Assembly (NCBI GenBank): GCA_003225295.1
Contig: QHYZ01000061.1
Location: forward strand, 19,914 to 83,913
Direction of reading: 5' to 3'
Source of the DNA: Acidobacteriota bacterium
GTDB lineage: Bacteria; Acidobacteriota; Terriglobia; Acidiferrales; UBA7541
DNA: 64,000 nucleotides
Shown: positions 49,129-57,386 of the stretch, in pieces
Numbering within the stretch: the stretch's first letter is position 1
Layout: every line of letters begins with the position of its first letter
Position numbers and translations under genes: made by a program
The notes under the pieces: model-generated
What the model was told of the DNA's origin: nothing
The model's database searches: none
The model's input: the letters and a program-made list of their open reading frames with translations, nothing else

Positions 49129-50331
49129 CTAATCTGAATTAGAATCCGCAGCAAGCAGAGCAAATTCGGCCTCCGGCGTCGTTTGTACCGAAGCTCGGTC
49201 GCGCTCCCTGTGAAGGGCGCTGGTGGGAGCGACTACACCGGCCAGCCTGGCTTTCTCCTCGGCGAGCGCGCAGGCCCGCTCGTAGGCTCCCAGCAAATTC
49301 CCGCCTTCCATCAATGCCAGGCCCGGGCAGCGCTCGCAGTAACTCCGAATCTCGCATCGCGAACAGACGGGAAGCTGGCTCTCGCGGATGGCCCGCAACC
49401 GTTCGAGCTGCGGCGCGTGATACCAGATATCGTCGAATTTCTCTCGTCGCAGATTCCCGGCCGCTTGGGGCAGTTGCACGCAGGGAAAGACATCTCCATA
49501 CGGCGAAATGTAGCAGCTATTGTGACCCGCGCTGCAAGGCAAGTCTTGGTAAGCCGGGCTTTCGATTCCGCTCGAAACGGCGCTCCCGAGCGGCCCGACA
49601 CTCTCCGGCCGCGCCGTTGCTGAAGTCGGCTGCGGCTTGCAGGCCTCGAGCCGAGCGTCCTGCAGTACCGGTAACAGCGACGAAACCGATGCGCGGTGCG
49701 CCAGCGGCCCGCTGGACCCGTCCATCATCGGCGTGATCGTCAGATCCAGGATGTAGGGAACTCCTAGTTTCTCCGCAAGCGCCATCACGCCGCGATAGGC
49801 CAACAGATTTTCCCGCATCAGCGGGCAAGCCAGCTTCACCTGCAATCCATGCTGTAGCAGAATGGGAATCGCCGCCAGGGTGCGCTGGAGCGATCCCGGA
49901 ACCTTGGTGATGGCGTCGTGCACCGCGGGAATGTCGCTATAAACGCTGATCTGCACACGCCGGACACCCAACTCGCCGAGCCGCGCCGCACGTTCCGGCG
50001 TCACCAGTAACGCGTTGGTCTTCAAGCTGATGTCGAAATGCAGGCGTCTGGCTGCGGCCAGAATCTCGTAGAGGTCCGGGCGCAGGAAAATCTCGCCGCC
50101 GCTGAAGGTCAAAAACAGCGCCCCCGAGCGTGCCAGATCATCCAGCACTTGGAGGCACTCGGCGGTGGTCAGTTCCCCGTGGTTGTCATGATCGAGATAA
50201 CAATGCACGCAGCGCTCGTTGCAGCGGTAGGTCAAGTCGAAATGCACGCTGAGCGGCCGGTGCTTTTCGACGGTGCGCGAGATTAGGCGATCCATTACCG
50301 GCGTGGCGCCCGCTGACAAAGAGGCGGTCAA
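49129..50331 (-). CDS. Radical SAM/SPASM peptide-modifying enzyme
   Basis: 400 residues from a TTG at 50331 (strong GGGGGAG site; its TTGA overlaps the PqqD stop). The radical SAM cluster is C37-NER-C41-VH-C44. The SPASM region near residues 265-340 has CSAGHNSCYISPYGDVFPC and CSRCEIRSYCERCPG, which bind extra iron-sulfur clusters. SPASM enzymes of this type make C-S, C-C or C-O bonds, or epimerise residues, in ribosomal peptides (PqqE-, sactipeptide- and ranthipeptide-like). The substrate is likely the peptide encoded 11 bases downstream. An alternative ATG at 50295 lacks a ribosome site. Confidence 0.92.
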   Translation of the reverse strand: MTASLSAGATPVMDRLISRTVEKHRPLSVHFDLTYRCNERCVHCYLDHDNHGELTTAECLQVLDDLARSGALFLTFSGGEIFLRPDLYEILAAARRLHFDISLKTNALLVTPERAARLGELGVRRVQISVYSDIPAVHDAITKVPGSLQRTLAAIPILLQHGLQVKLACPLMRENLLAYRGVMALAEKLGVPYILDLTITPMMDGSSGPLAHRASVSSLLPVLQDARLEACKPQPTSATARPESVGPLGSAVSSGIESPAYQDLPCSAGHNSCYISPYGDVFPCVQLPQAAGNLRREKFDDIWYHAPQLERLRAIRESQLPVCSRCEIRSYCERCPGLALMEGGNLLGAYERACALAEEKARLAGVVAPTSALHRERDRASVQTTPEAEFALLAADSNSD

Positions 50332-50630
50332 GGCGATACTCCCCCCGTCGCCGAGACGGTCACGACTAGTTTCCGCGAAGACATCTCTTCGAGTAGCGCT
50401 TGGGCGTCGGATAAGGCGACGTCCGGTGCGACTTGGTAATTTTCAACCAGCAGTTCCGCAAGCTCCGCCGCCGACTTCTTCCCATCAATGCTCTTCCAGA
50501 GGAAACTCCCCGTATCGTTGAGCTCGTGCATCACGCTGTCATGCGGCGAAATGATGACAGTTTCGTCGTCAATTTCTCTCCAAGCCAGGTCCGGGTTCTT
50601 CTGCCAAACAACAGCGGCCGGAGTGCTCAT
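50328..50630 (-). CDS. PqqD-like peptide-binding protein (RiPP recognition element)
   Basis: 100 residues from ATG 50630, overlapping the stop of the kinase gene (ATGA). Winged-helix-like PqqD fold: VWQKNPDLAWREIDDETVIISPHDSVMHELNDTGSFLWKSIDGKKSAAELAELLVENYQV, with the typical LNDTGSFLW helix start. PqqD-like proteins bind the leader of a precursor peptide and present it to a radical SAM partner. The short neighbouring peptide with a YxxP motif fits that role. Confidence 0.9.
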   Translation of the reverse strand: MSTPAAVVWQKNPDLAWREIDDETVIISPHDSVMHELNDTGSFLWKSIDGKKSAAELAELLVENYQVAPDVALSDAQALLEEMSSRKLVVTVSATGGVSP

Positions 50631-51412
50631 CGAGGAAAAACCTCCCAAAACGTGGGGTTCTTTCGGAAGGCCAGGTTATAGCCGGCTATTTCGGTCGCGG
50701 CCTGACTTAGAATTTCAAGAAGCCGCCGATTGGCTTCCGCCTCGGCGGAGAAAAAAAGCACATTGGGCAGGAGGGCGCGAAGAATCGCCAGCGGGCGGAG
50801 TGGGGCCAGGTGGTTTTCTGCCGCCTGCACAAGTCGAAAAACGCCCGCCACGGGAGCACTGATGTTCAATCCGGCGGCCCGGAATTCGCCCCAAAAAGGG
50901 GTTCCGTACGCGCGCCACATTCCATGTTCCCGGCGAAGCAGAGAGATTTCGTCAGTGAGGACGCTGCCTTCCGGAGACAATGATGCCACCGTGCTCTTCC
51001 CGGCGCCCGACCGGCCCGTAAATATGTATGCTTTCCCATCGCGAACGACGGTGGCCGCGTGCAGCAGAAATCCGCGGCGGTCGAGAAGCTTCCAGCTTAG
51101 GAGAACGCGCAGCAGGGAATCGAGCGCATATTGGTTCCTAACGCCATCGAAACGAATTTCACTCGGAAAAGCGCGCAGCGCTGCGCCCTCGAATTCATAG
51201 GTAAAGTCGGCCGCAGCACCGGCGGGTAGCGCTCCATCGTTCAGCGCGATCTTGATTGGCGGTCGAGCGGCATCCGTGAACGCCCGATAACGCACCGATG
51301 CCGCACCAAAAAGCTTCCGATCGGACATCTGCAGACCGAAGGTCACGCTGCCGATCGACAGCTTGAACTGTTGCCGTGGACCGTGCCCTGAATTGACGAG
51401 CGGTGTGCTCAA
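50627..51412 (-). CDS. HPr-kinase-like P-loop protein (possible peptide serine kinase)
   Basis: 261 residues from TTG 51412 with AAGGAG four bases upstream. Walker A is TGRSGAGKST (residues 132-141), followed by VLTDEISLL and GTPFWGE (170-176), matching the HprK/PEPCK-type fold core. The preceding GFLLHAATVVRDGKAYIF is also typical. The N-terminal ~110 residues are a separate, poorly known domain. The HprK signature for HPr recognition is not seen, so it is not a true HPr kinase. Related proteins in lasso peptide clusters phosphorylate the precursor's C-terminal Ser; here the downstream precursor ends in Ser. First gene of the coupled set. Confidence 0.85.
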   Translation of the reverse strand: MSTPLVNSGHGPRQQFKLSIGSVTFGLQMSDRKLFGAASVRYRAFTDAARPPIKIALNDGALPAGAAADFTYEFEGAALRAFPSEIRFDGVRNQYALDSLLRVLLSWKLLDRRGFLLHAATVVRDGKAYIFTGRSGAGKSTVASLSPEGSVLTDEISLLRREHGMWRAYGTPFWGEFRAAGLNISAPVAGVFRLVQAAENHLAPLRPLAILRALLPNVLFFSAEAEANRRLLEILSQAATEIAGYNLAFRKNPTFWEVFPR

Positions 51413-51746
51413 TCAGCTCCTTAAGTAGTTCCAGCGAGCGCGCCGCTGCGGGGGAGAGGAGGCGCATTCCCGCTTTTTTCAAGCTCCTGGGGGAAGGCAG
51501 CTGTAATAGTTTTGCTTCGAGACACCCCACGAAGTCAAGAGGACTTTGCTCAATTTCTTATCTGAAAACAGTAAGGGGGAGAGCTGCAAAATTGATGACA
51601 CTTGCTGGCTTAGTAGCCATCTGGCGATCTTAGTGGCGCGGTTTGGTGCGCGGAGCGCGCCGCAGTTCGGAGGCCGCAGTGATTTCTGTTATTCTGATTG
51701 CTAAGTTCGCAGCGATTCCGCCGCCCTTCATGAGAGAGGATTGCTC
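51413..51746. other. Divergent promoter region between the RiPP locus and serC
   Basis: About 334 bases. A frame on the minus strand running from a GTG at 51530 overlaps the start of the kinase gene by more than 200 bases and has no recognisable family. I could not assign firm promoters. Confidence 0.45.
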
Positions 51747-52871
51747 GTGGTGACTTCGCCTACGATTTCCGCACCGGCTGCCAAACGCGCTTTCAATTTC
51801 AACGCCGGTCCGGGGGCGCTTCCTCTTGCCGTCCTCGAACGCATACGCGCTGAACTCCTCGACTGGCACGGCAGTGGCATGTCGGTCATGGAGATGAGCC
51901 ATCGCTCGCCTGAATTTGAAAGCATCAACGCCGGCGCGGAACAGCAGCTCCGGAATCTCCTGGGGATACCAGAAGACTACGCGGTCATCTTCGTCCAGGG
52001 CGGCGGCAGCATGCAGTTCGTGATGGCTCCCATGAACCTGGGCCTCCCGGGAAAGCCCGTTGACGTTCTCCATACCGGCAGTTGGACCGCCAAGGCCATC
52101 GGCGAATTGAAAAAAGGGTTTCTTCACCATATCGCGGCCTCCACCGAAGCGGAAAAATTCGCGCGTCTTCCCCGCCGCGAGGAAATGAAATTTTCTCCGG
52201 ACGCCTCCTACGTGCACATCTGTACCAACAACACCATCGAAGGCACGCAGTGGAGCACGATTCCCGAAACCGGCAACGTGCCGCTGGTGGCCGACATGTC
52301 TTCCGACATGGCCTCGCGCCCCGTGGAGGTGAAAAGGTACGGCGTGATCTTCGCCGGCGCGCAGAAGAACCTGGGCCCGGCGGGCCTCACCGTGGTGATC
52401 ATTCGAAAGGATCTGGCGGAACGCGCCGACAAGAATCTGCCCACGCTTCTTCAATACCGCACGCATATCAAGGAGCGGTCCCTCTATCACACCCCCCCGA
52501 CATTCGCGGTTTACGTCGTCGGCCTGGTGCTGGATTGGATTGCTTTCCAAGGCGGAATTCCGGGCATGGAAAAGCGCAACCAGGCCAAAGCCGGGCTGCT
52601 CTATGACACCATCGAATCGAGCGGCGGCTTCTATGCCTGCCCGGTAGAAAAGGCCTCGCGCTCAAAAATGAATGTAGTCTTCCGCGTGGCAGGGGGAGAC
52701 CAATCCATCGAAACGAAGTTCGCCGCCGAAGCTGCGGCGGCCGGGCTGGTTGGCACGCTCGGTCACCGCTCCGTGGGAGGTATGCGCGTCTCCCTCTATA
52801 ACGCGGTCACCCTCGAAGCCGTCCAAGCTCTCACTGGCTTCCTCTCGGAATTCCAGCGCACTCGCGGGTGA
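51747..52871 (+). CDS. serC: Phosphoserine aminotransferase
   Basis: 374 residues from the GTG at 51747 (AGGA site; 51750 is also possible). PLP-dependent transaminase of serine and pyridoxal-phosphate synthesis. Motifs: FNFNAGPGALPLAVLERI at the N-terminus, MSVMEMSHRSPEFESI, VIFVQGGGSMQFVMAPMNL, the PLP-Lys region IFAGAQKNLGPAGLTVVIIRKD (Lys after AQ) and GGMRVSLYNAVTLEAVQAL. Length is normal. It lies divergent from the RiPP locus and is unlikely to belong to it. Confidence 0.95.
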   Translation: MVTSPTISAPAAKRAFNFNAGPGALPLAVLERIRAELLDWHGSGMSVMEMSHRSPEFESINAGAEQQLRNLLGIPEDYAVIFVQGGGSMQFVMAPMNLGLPGKPVDVLHTGSWTAKAIGELKKGFLHHIAASTEAEKFARLPRREEMKFSPDASYVHICTNNTIEGTQWSTIPETGNVPLVADMSSDMASRPVEVKRYGVIFAGAQKNLGPAGLTVVIIRKDLAERADKNLPTLLQYRTHIKERSLYHTPPTFAVYVVGLVLDWIAFQGGIPGMEKRNQAKAGLLYDTIESSGGFYACPVEKASRSKMNVVFRVAGGDQSIETKFAAEAAAAGLVGTLGHRSVGGMRVSLYNAVTLEAVQALTGFLSEFQRTRG

Positions 52872-53247
52872 AATAGGGGGTGAAAGCAGACAACGCCGAC
52901 GCGTTTGGCGGCTTCCAGCGGCGGTCATGCCCGGGACGGTAGTTCGTTTCGGAGTTCGGAGCCCCACTGATACTGCGTAACTTGCTCATTCTACAAGACG
53001 GCAGAAACTATAAAAACATCGAATTCACTCAAGTAAGGTACACGCGTTCGTCGTGGTTTCAGCTTCCTTTCTTGTGGCAGCCCCATAGCTGGCCCGTGTA
53101 TCCGCCGACAGCAAGAACCGCTTCCCACTACTGCAAACCAGACCAAATACAAACAGTCATGGACTTACCCTTCTCTCTCTGCCTTTACACAGCGCGCCGC
53201 GCCCGTTCTCCTTGACCATAATGTTCCTCCCCACTTCTCTAGACCGC
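52872..53247. other. Intergenic region between serC and hipA
   Basis: About 376 bases, with no gene or clear structure recognised. It sits at the edge of the segment containing hipBA and the relaxase remnant, so it may hold an old insertion boundary; no flanking repeat was found. Confidence 0.4.
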
Positions 53248-54531
53248 CTACGCCGGGCGCAGGATGGCGCGGCACGCGGCTGCGCGTGCTGTGAGCATTT
53301 CAGCTAGCCGCGCGATGATCGAATGAGTGAGCCCTTCCTCGATCATGCGGCGTCTGATGTCGGGAACATGATCTGCAAGCCGTCTTGCGAAATCATCCAC
53401 GCGCTGAATCGTGGCGTCGGGATCGACGTGCAGCTCCTGGGCCAGCCTGCGCCAGTGATATAGCCGGATATTGCGCAGACGGTATTCGCCGCCGACCTTC
53501 ATGGAAAGCTTGACGCGTTCGATGTCGATGTCCGGATAAGGAAGGACGCTCGCCACGTCATACAGCGGCGCGAGGCGGACGCGGGCTTGCGCTCCGATCA
53601 GCAGGGCGTAGTTCTTGCCGTGAGCGTCCGTGCCGGCGATCAGCCAGTTGTACGCGATGGCATCGAGGAAGGTGCTTACGTCTTCCGGTGAGTTTGCTGA
53701 ATAGGTTCTCAACAGCTCGACGATGTCGAGGATGCCCGGCCCGCCTTCGTTCTGATATTTGCGAGTGGGAGGAATGGCGAGCGCCTGGCACATGTCCTCC
53801 TGATGAACGCGGCGCAGGCCGGCGGCGGTGCGGACGCGGTCATAGCGCTCGACGACGATGGCAACCTCGTCCTGAAATCGCATAATTCTGGAATCCACGA
53901 CGGGAAGATCGAGCGCGCGTCCTAGCTCCAGACAGAAATGTTCGTTCTCGGCATGGCCGTCGAACTCGCCCGTCGGCGGCTTGAGAATGAGAGTGGTCGG
54001 CACGCGGCCTGAAGGAACACCCCATCTGTTGTTGTCGAAGAGAAGAGCGGTTTTCGGCTGTGCACCGGCAAGACTGAATTGGCCGGTGTCGCGCGGGATG
54101 CGCCACGCGGAATGATCTTCCCGCAAGGCGCGCAGACGCTGCGCAATCGCGGCATCATCGAGCCACTCGATCGGTGGCGGAGCTTCTCCCAGGATTGCTT
54201 CAAGCCTTTCGGGCCGCACGAACTGGACAGCGCCGGCGCAGTCCTCGCCGACGCAGGCGATGAGCGCAAAGGCGTTTCTTGCCGAAACGTGGAACTTGCG
54301 CGCCCAGTTGTCGAGTACCTTTTCGTTGTCGGGCAGGAGTCCCCACAGGAATGGATCGATTTTCGCGTTGCCGTGCTCGGCGAGGGCGAGCGGCATCGAG
54401 ATCGATAATGGGTGGGCGTCGGCGGCTACGCGCCACGTCTCGTTGTATGTAAAGGATATTCTTCCCCTGTCGTCCTGCAAGACGCGGCCTGTTTCGCGGC
54501 CGTCGAGGATGGCGACCAGTTCTCCGCTCAT
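53248..54531 (-). CDS. hipA: HipA-type serine/threonine kinase toxin
   Basis: 427 residues. Full-length HipA: N-terminal domain (VAILDGRETGRVLQDDRGRISFTYN), the autophosphorylation loop S153 in SLAGAQPKTALLF, catalytic Asp302 in GTDAHGKNYAL, and the metal-binding DVAS motif in APLYDVASVL (Asp325). In known systems HipA phosphorylates a tRNA synthetase and halts translation, producing dormancy. All key residues look intact. Its ATG overlaps the hipB stop by 4 bases. Encoded beside a degraded conjugative fragment, which suggests acquisition by transfer. Confidence 0.94.
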   Translation of the reverse strand: MSGELVAILDGRETGRVLQDDRGRISFTYNETWRVAADAHPLSISMPLALAEHGNAKIDPFLWGLLPDNEKVLDNWARKFHVSARNAFALIACVGEDCAGAVQFVRPERLEAILGEAPPPIEWLDDAAIAQRLRALREDHSAWRIPRDTGQFSLAGAQPKTALLFDNNRWGVPSGRVPTTLILKPPTGEFDGHAENEHFCLELGRALDLPVVDSRIMRFQDEVAIVVERYDRVRTAAGLRRVHQEDMCQALAIPPTRKYQNEGGPGILDIVELLRTYSANSPEDVSTFLDAIAYNWLIAGTDAHGKNYALLIGAQARVRLAPLYDVASVLPYPDIDIERVKLSMKVGGEYRLRNIRLYHWRRLAQELHVDPDATIQRVDDFARRLADHVPDIRRRMIEEGLTHSIIARLAEMLTARAAACRAILRPA

Positions 54532-54833
54532 TTTCTTTTCCTGCGTGCGGAGGCAACGATGGAATCAATATCGACATGCGCATCCGCACCGTGAGACAGG
54601 CTGGTGTCCTTCGGTTTTCCTAGACCTTCTTTTTCTGCATCGAGGGCGATGCCGAGCGCACCGATAGTGCGCAATAGCAGGCCGATTGAAGCCCGCGACT
54701 TGCCCTTCTCGATTTCGACGATCCACTGCCGGCTGACGCCCACCTTTTCTGCAAGTGATTTCTGGTCAAGACCGAGCTTTGTCCGGCTGTCACGAATGAG
54801 AGCCCCAAGATCGGCCGGCGTTCGAATGCGCAT
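54528..54833 (-). CDS. hipB: HipB-type antitoxin, Xre-family HTH regulator
   Basis: 101 residues. Xre-type HTH: DLGALIRDSRTKLGLDQKSLAEKVGVSRQWIVEIEKGKSRASIGLLLRTIGALGIAL. The rest (KEGLGKPKDTSLSHGADAHVDIDSIVASARRKRK) is a flexible tail of the kind that contacts HipA. Preceded by GGAGGAG. Four copies of a 17-bp repeat lie across its promoter, as expected for autoregulation by HipB with HipA as corepressor. Confidence 0.92.
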   Translation of the reverse strand: MRIRTPADLGALIRDSRTKLGLDQKSLAEKVGVSRQWIVEIEKGKSRASIGLLLRTIGALGIALDAEKEGLGKPKDTSLSHGADAHVDIDSIVASARRKRK

Positions 54834-54853
54834 GTCCAGCTCCTCCGCCAGAT

Positions 54854-54949
54854 GTCAGCGATCGACGACATTGTATCAGAGTCAGCGATCGACGACAATC
54901 CAAAAAGTCAGCGATCGACGACAATCCGAAATGTCAGCGAACGGCGACA
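54854..54949 (-). promoter_or_regulatory. hipBA promoter with four operator iterons
   Basis: GTCAGCGATCGACGACA occurs exactly at 54854-54870, 54881-54897 and 54907-54923, and with two mismatches at 54933-54949, spaced 26-27 bp. Each unit is an imperfect palindrome around CGATCG (TGTC..CGATCG..GACA). On the minus strand a promoter TTGTCG (54893-54898), 17 bases, TACAAT (54870-54875) is embedded in the array, so bound HipB would cover the promoter. Four-site operators are known for E. coli hipBA, but this sequence differs. Confidence 0.8.
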
Positions 54950-55530
54950 CGGCCCGTAAAAGATACAAGACGTGAGAAAAATAGGGACCAGCAAGCAAGG
55001 CTAGTCGTTCAGACGATAAAGGCCGGGGGAGACACGCACAAAGCGGGCCGTGGAGCTACCTGTGCCGAGGCAGTGCTTGGCGAGGAAGTCCCACCCCAAG
55101 TGATTCCCAAGCCTTGTTGAGGTCACTACCACGCATAGGCTGCTTGAGCCGTCCCTGGTGGATAGCCAGACGGATCAGTTGCATCGTTGCGCGCTCGCCA
55201 GTCATGCCGCTTCTCCCGCTAGTCTGAGCCCGGATATACCTCGATGAGGCAGGCGAGGCAGGCATATTGTGCGCGATCACGCTTCTTGAAGGCGTGAGCC
55301 GCTTTCCAGGTCCGCCTGACCCTGCAATAACAACCGTCAGAGTTTGGGATCGAGTGTTTTCCACTGAGGGAGTGGCCTTCCTCGTGGACAAATCTTTTCG
55401 GCCGGTTCGCTTCGGAAATCACAAACAGAAAAGCACGGATGTCAGGGCGGAGGCGGCAGGCGACGGCCAATCGGGAGACTTCTTCAAGACACTGTCGACT
55501 GAAATTGCCAGACTTCCTATCGCCCCACAC
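54950..55530. other. Degenerate region between hipBA and the relaxase remnant
   Basis: About 580 bases with only broken frames. One minus-strand stretch (KQPMRGSDLNKAWESLG) and another (FLFVISEANRPKRFVHEEGH) look like former coding sequence, but no family could be assigned. Base composition is a little less GC-rich than the flanks. Confidence 0.4.
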
Positions 55531-55860
55531 TTATAATAGACCGCGCTGCGGCGATTGTCCCATGGTTTCGCTAGGGCCTTTGCGTTCCAACTTCGGTTGG
55601 ATATTCGATTCTGTTGTGTGGTTCGGGGTCCCATCGATTGCGGATCGGCGCGACACGTCGCGCGCGAGCTGCTCCGTCAGATGCGTTTTGTCGTTCGTGT
55701 AACGTGCGCGTCGTAGCGGCCACGCGACACCGCCACATACGCCAAGCGGCGATCACGAGTTTTTTACCCGCCTCCTGCGTGTCCACATGCACTAGCACGC
55801 GGTCGGCGGTTTGCCCCTGGCTGCTGTGGCTCGTTACGGCATAGCCGCAGGCTCCTGAAC
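55531..55860 (-). pseudogene. C-terminal fragment of a MobF/TraA-type conjugative relaxase-helicase
   Basis: Three segments in successive frames of the minus strand read as the end of a TrwC/TraA-type relaxase-helicase. The first is GYAVTSHSSQGQTADRVLVH and VDTQEAGKKLV (from about 55852). The second, after a frame change, is LAYVAVSRGRYDAH (about 55747-55706). The third, after a second change, is NDKTHLTEQLARDVSRRSAI, continuing to a natural-looking stop at 55531-55533. The SHSSQGQTADRV block and SRGR.D are the last helicase motifs. At least two frameshifts and loss of ~90% of the gene make it inactive. It ends 105 bases before the SBP56-like gene's stop. Confidence 0.8.
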
Positions 55861-55964
55861 CGCAACGAAGGGTACACGGCGGGTACACGAAAAAGCGCTC
55901 GCGTGTAATTCCTTTCAAATCAAGACGAAAGAATTGTGCCGGCGGGGGGAATCGTTCGCTTCGG

Positions 55965-57224
55965 CTACTTGATGGCCAGCCCATGCGGCCGCGCCGGCCC
56001 AGTTTCGAACGCGGTGTTGAAATCAACCTCAAACCTGGCGTCCAGCGTCAGGTCTTTGTCCCCCACGCGCGCGACGTGAATCTTGTGGTCACCCTCGGCG
56101 TGTACTTTTCCAAAGTCGTCCTCGTTCAGGAAATAGTCGCTGATCACCAACCGTTTCTCATCCGGCGTCAGCACCAAGTAATGCGGTCCGGAGTTTGGTC
56201 CTAGATCCAGTACTTTCAGCAAGCGCGGTTCATCCGCGTCTGCAATGTCCAACATCGCTATTTTGCCCGCCTGGTTCATGGAAATGAACAGCCGTTTGCC
56301 GTCTCTGGAGATCCGCATCAGTTGCGGCCACCCGCCCTTGGAGATGGTCGCGAAATCAAAAACCGCCCGCGCCGTGCCATGCTTGGTATCAAGAAGGTAC
56401 AGCCGGTCATCCAGCATTCCGGCGGTGAATCCGCGTTGCCGGTGATCAGCCGGGATCAGCTTCACATCGATGGTGCCGCCCGCGTTTGGAATGTCGATGG
56501 TGCGCAAAATCTCGCGGCGTCTCAAATCCCACACTCGGACGCTGCCGCGAAAATCCACCAGGCCCGGCACGGCCTCCAGCGTCGTCGAAGGACAAACGAA
56601 ATCGCTGGTCACCAGCAGATTGATTTCCGGGCGCACCGAGATGCCATGAGGATTGAAGCCATCCATCGGCGGATTTTCCGGATACTCCTTCACCAGGTTC
56701 AGTTGGCCGTCGAACTCTGCGACCTTTCCCGGTGCGTGGCCCTGGGCTCCCCCCATCATGGTGACCAGGAACCCGCCGCTTGCCAGCGCCTCAAAGTCAT
56801 CGGTGATCGCGGAAAGCGGCGGGTTTGCGGAGGATAGGAATTTCGGTGCGCGCGGATTCGAAACGTCGAAGAAGAACAGTTCGTTTTGGCCTTTCAGAAC
56901 ACTGAGCAATCCCCCACAGGCGACGATGTTTCCATCGGCGGACAGGCCGATGTGATGGAATTCGTTTCCCGTTGCTCCGGGTTCCGGCAGCGGCGCTCTG
57001 GCCACCACTTTGCCGTAACTCGGCGAATCTTGATCAAAATTCAGAACGGCGAGAAAATCAGGGGCCTTCCGCGCCTGATCTCCCGCGCAGATGAAGAGAT
57101 ACTTCTCGGACCCTTCCCGCGCGTGGGCCCTACCCTGCGCCGCAACGGTGAACACCGCAACGGTTGCAGTCGCCGTCAGATAAATCGCAGCACGCAAATT
57201 CTTTCCAAGTTTCATGAGTCGCAT
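55965..57224 (-). CDS. Exported selenium-binding protein (SBP56/methanethiol oxidase-like)
   Basis: 419 residues from ATG 57224 (AAGGA upstream; ATG at 57215 also possible). Sec signal (AAIYLTATATVAVFTVAAQGRAHA). The beta-propeller matches SELENBP1/methanethiol oxidase: EFHHIGLSADGNIVACGGLLS, FNPHGISVRPEINLLVTSDFV, DVKLIPADHRQRGFTAGM and GPHYLVLTPDEKRLVISDYFLNEDDFG. Conserved His residues (HHIG, PHGI, PHYL) should bind Cu. Enzymes of this family oxidise methanethiol to formaldehyde, H2S and H2O2 in the periplasm. A true methanethiol role is inferred. Divergent from the winged-helix regulator. Confidence 0.88.
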   Translation of the reverse strand: MRLMKLGKNLRAAIYLTATATVAVFTVAAQGRAHAREGSEKYLFICAGDQARKAPDFLAVLNFDQDSPSYGKVVARAPLPEPGATGNEFHHIGLSADGNIVACGGLLSVLKGQNELFFFDVSNPRAPKFLSSANPPLSAITDDFEALASGGFLVTMMGGAQGHAPGKVAEFDGQLNLVKEYPENPPMDGFNPHGISVRPEINLLVTSDFVCPSTTLEAVPGLVDFRGSVRVWDLRRREILRTIDIPNAGGTIDVKLIPADHRQRGFTAGMLDDRLYLLDTKHGTARAVFDFATISKGGWPQLMRISRDGKRLFISMNQAGKIAMLDIADADEPRLLKVLDLGPNSGPHYLVLTPDEKRLVISDYFLNEDDFGKVHAEGDHKIHVARVGDKDLTLDARFEVDFNTAFETGPARPHGLAIK

Positions 57225-57386
57225 GGTCCGATGTCCTTTCCGCTTGCGAGATGCTCGTTCCTCCGGCGAGTCGCCCCGCCAGGCGCCGTAAATTCCCGCT
57301 GCCCGGCAGTTTGGCAATGCGGACCACTGGAAGTCCTTCGCGTAAGCTGATATTTTTCTTACCAAATCCTGACGTGGATCTTGGAC

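Noticed and set aside
48878..49132. Plus-strand 84-codon frame antisense to the precursor.
   Set aside because: No ribosome site and Arg-rich random-looking sequence; the minus-strand frame has motif, start site and operon position.
51195..51530. Possible small gene upstream of the HPr-kinase-like gene.
   Set aside because: It overlaps the kinase gene by over 200 bases, has no recognisable product, and the kinase start has a near-perfect AAGGAG site inside it.
54854..54949. Regular repeats considered as a small CRISPR array.
   Set aside because: The units are 17 bp with only 9-10 bp between them, are palindromic, lie on a promoter, and no cas gene is present; they fit operator sites.
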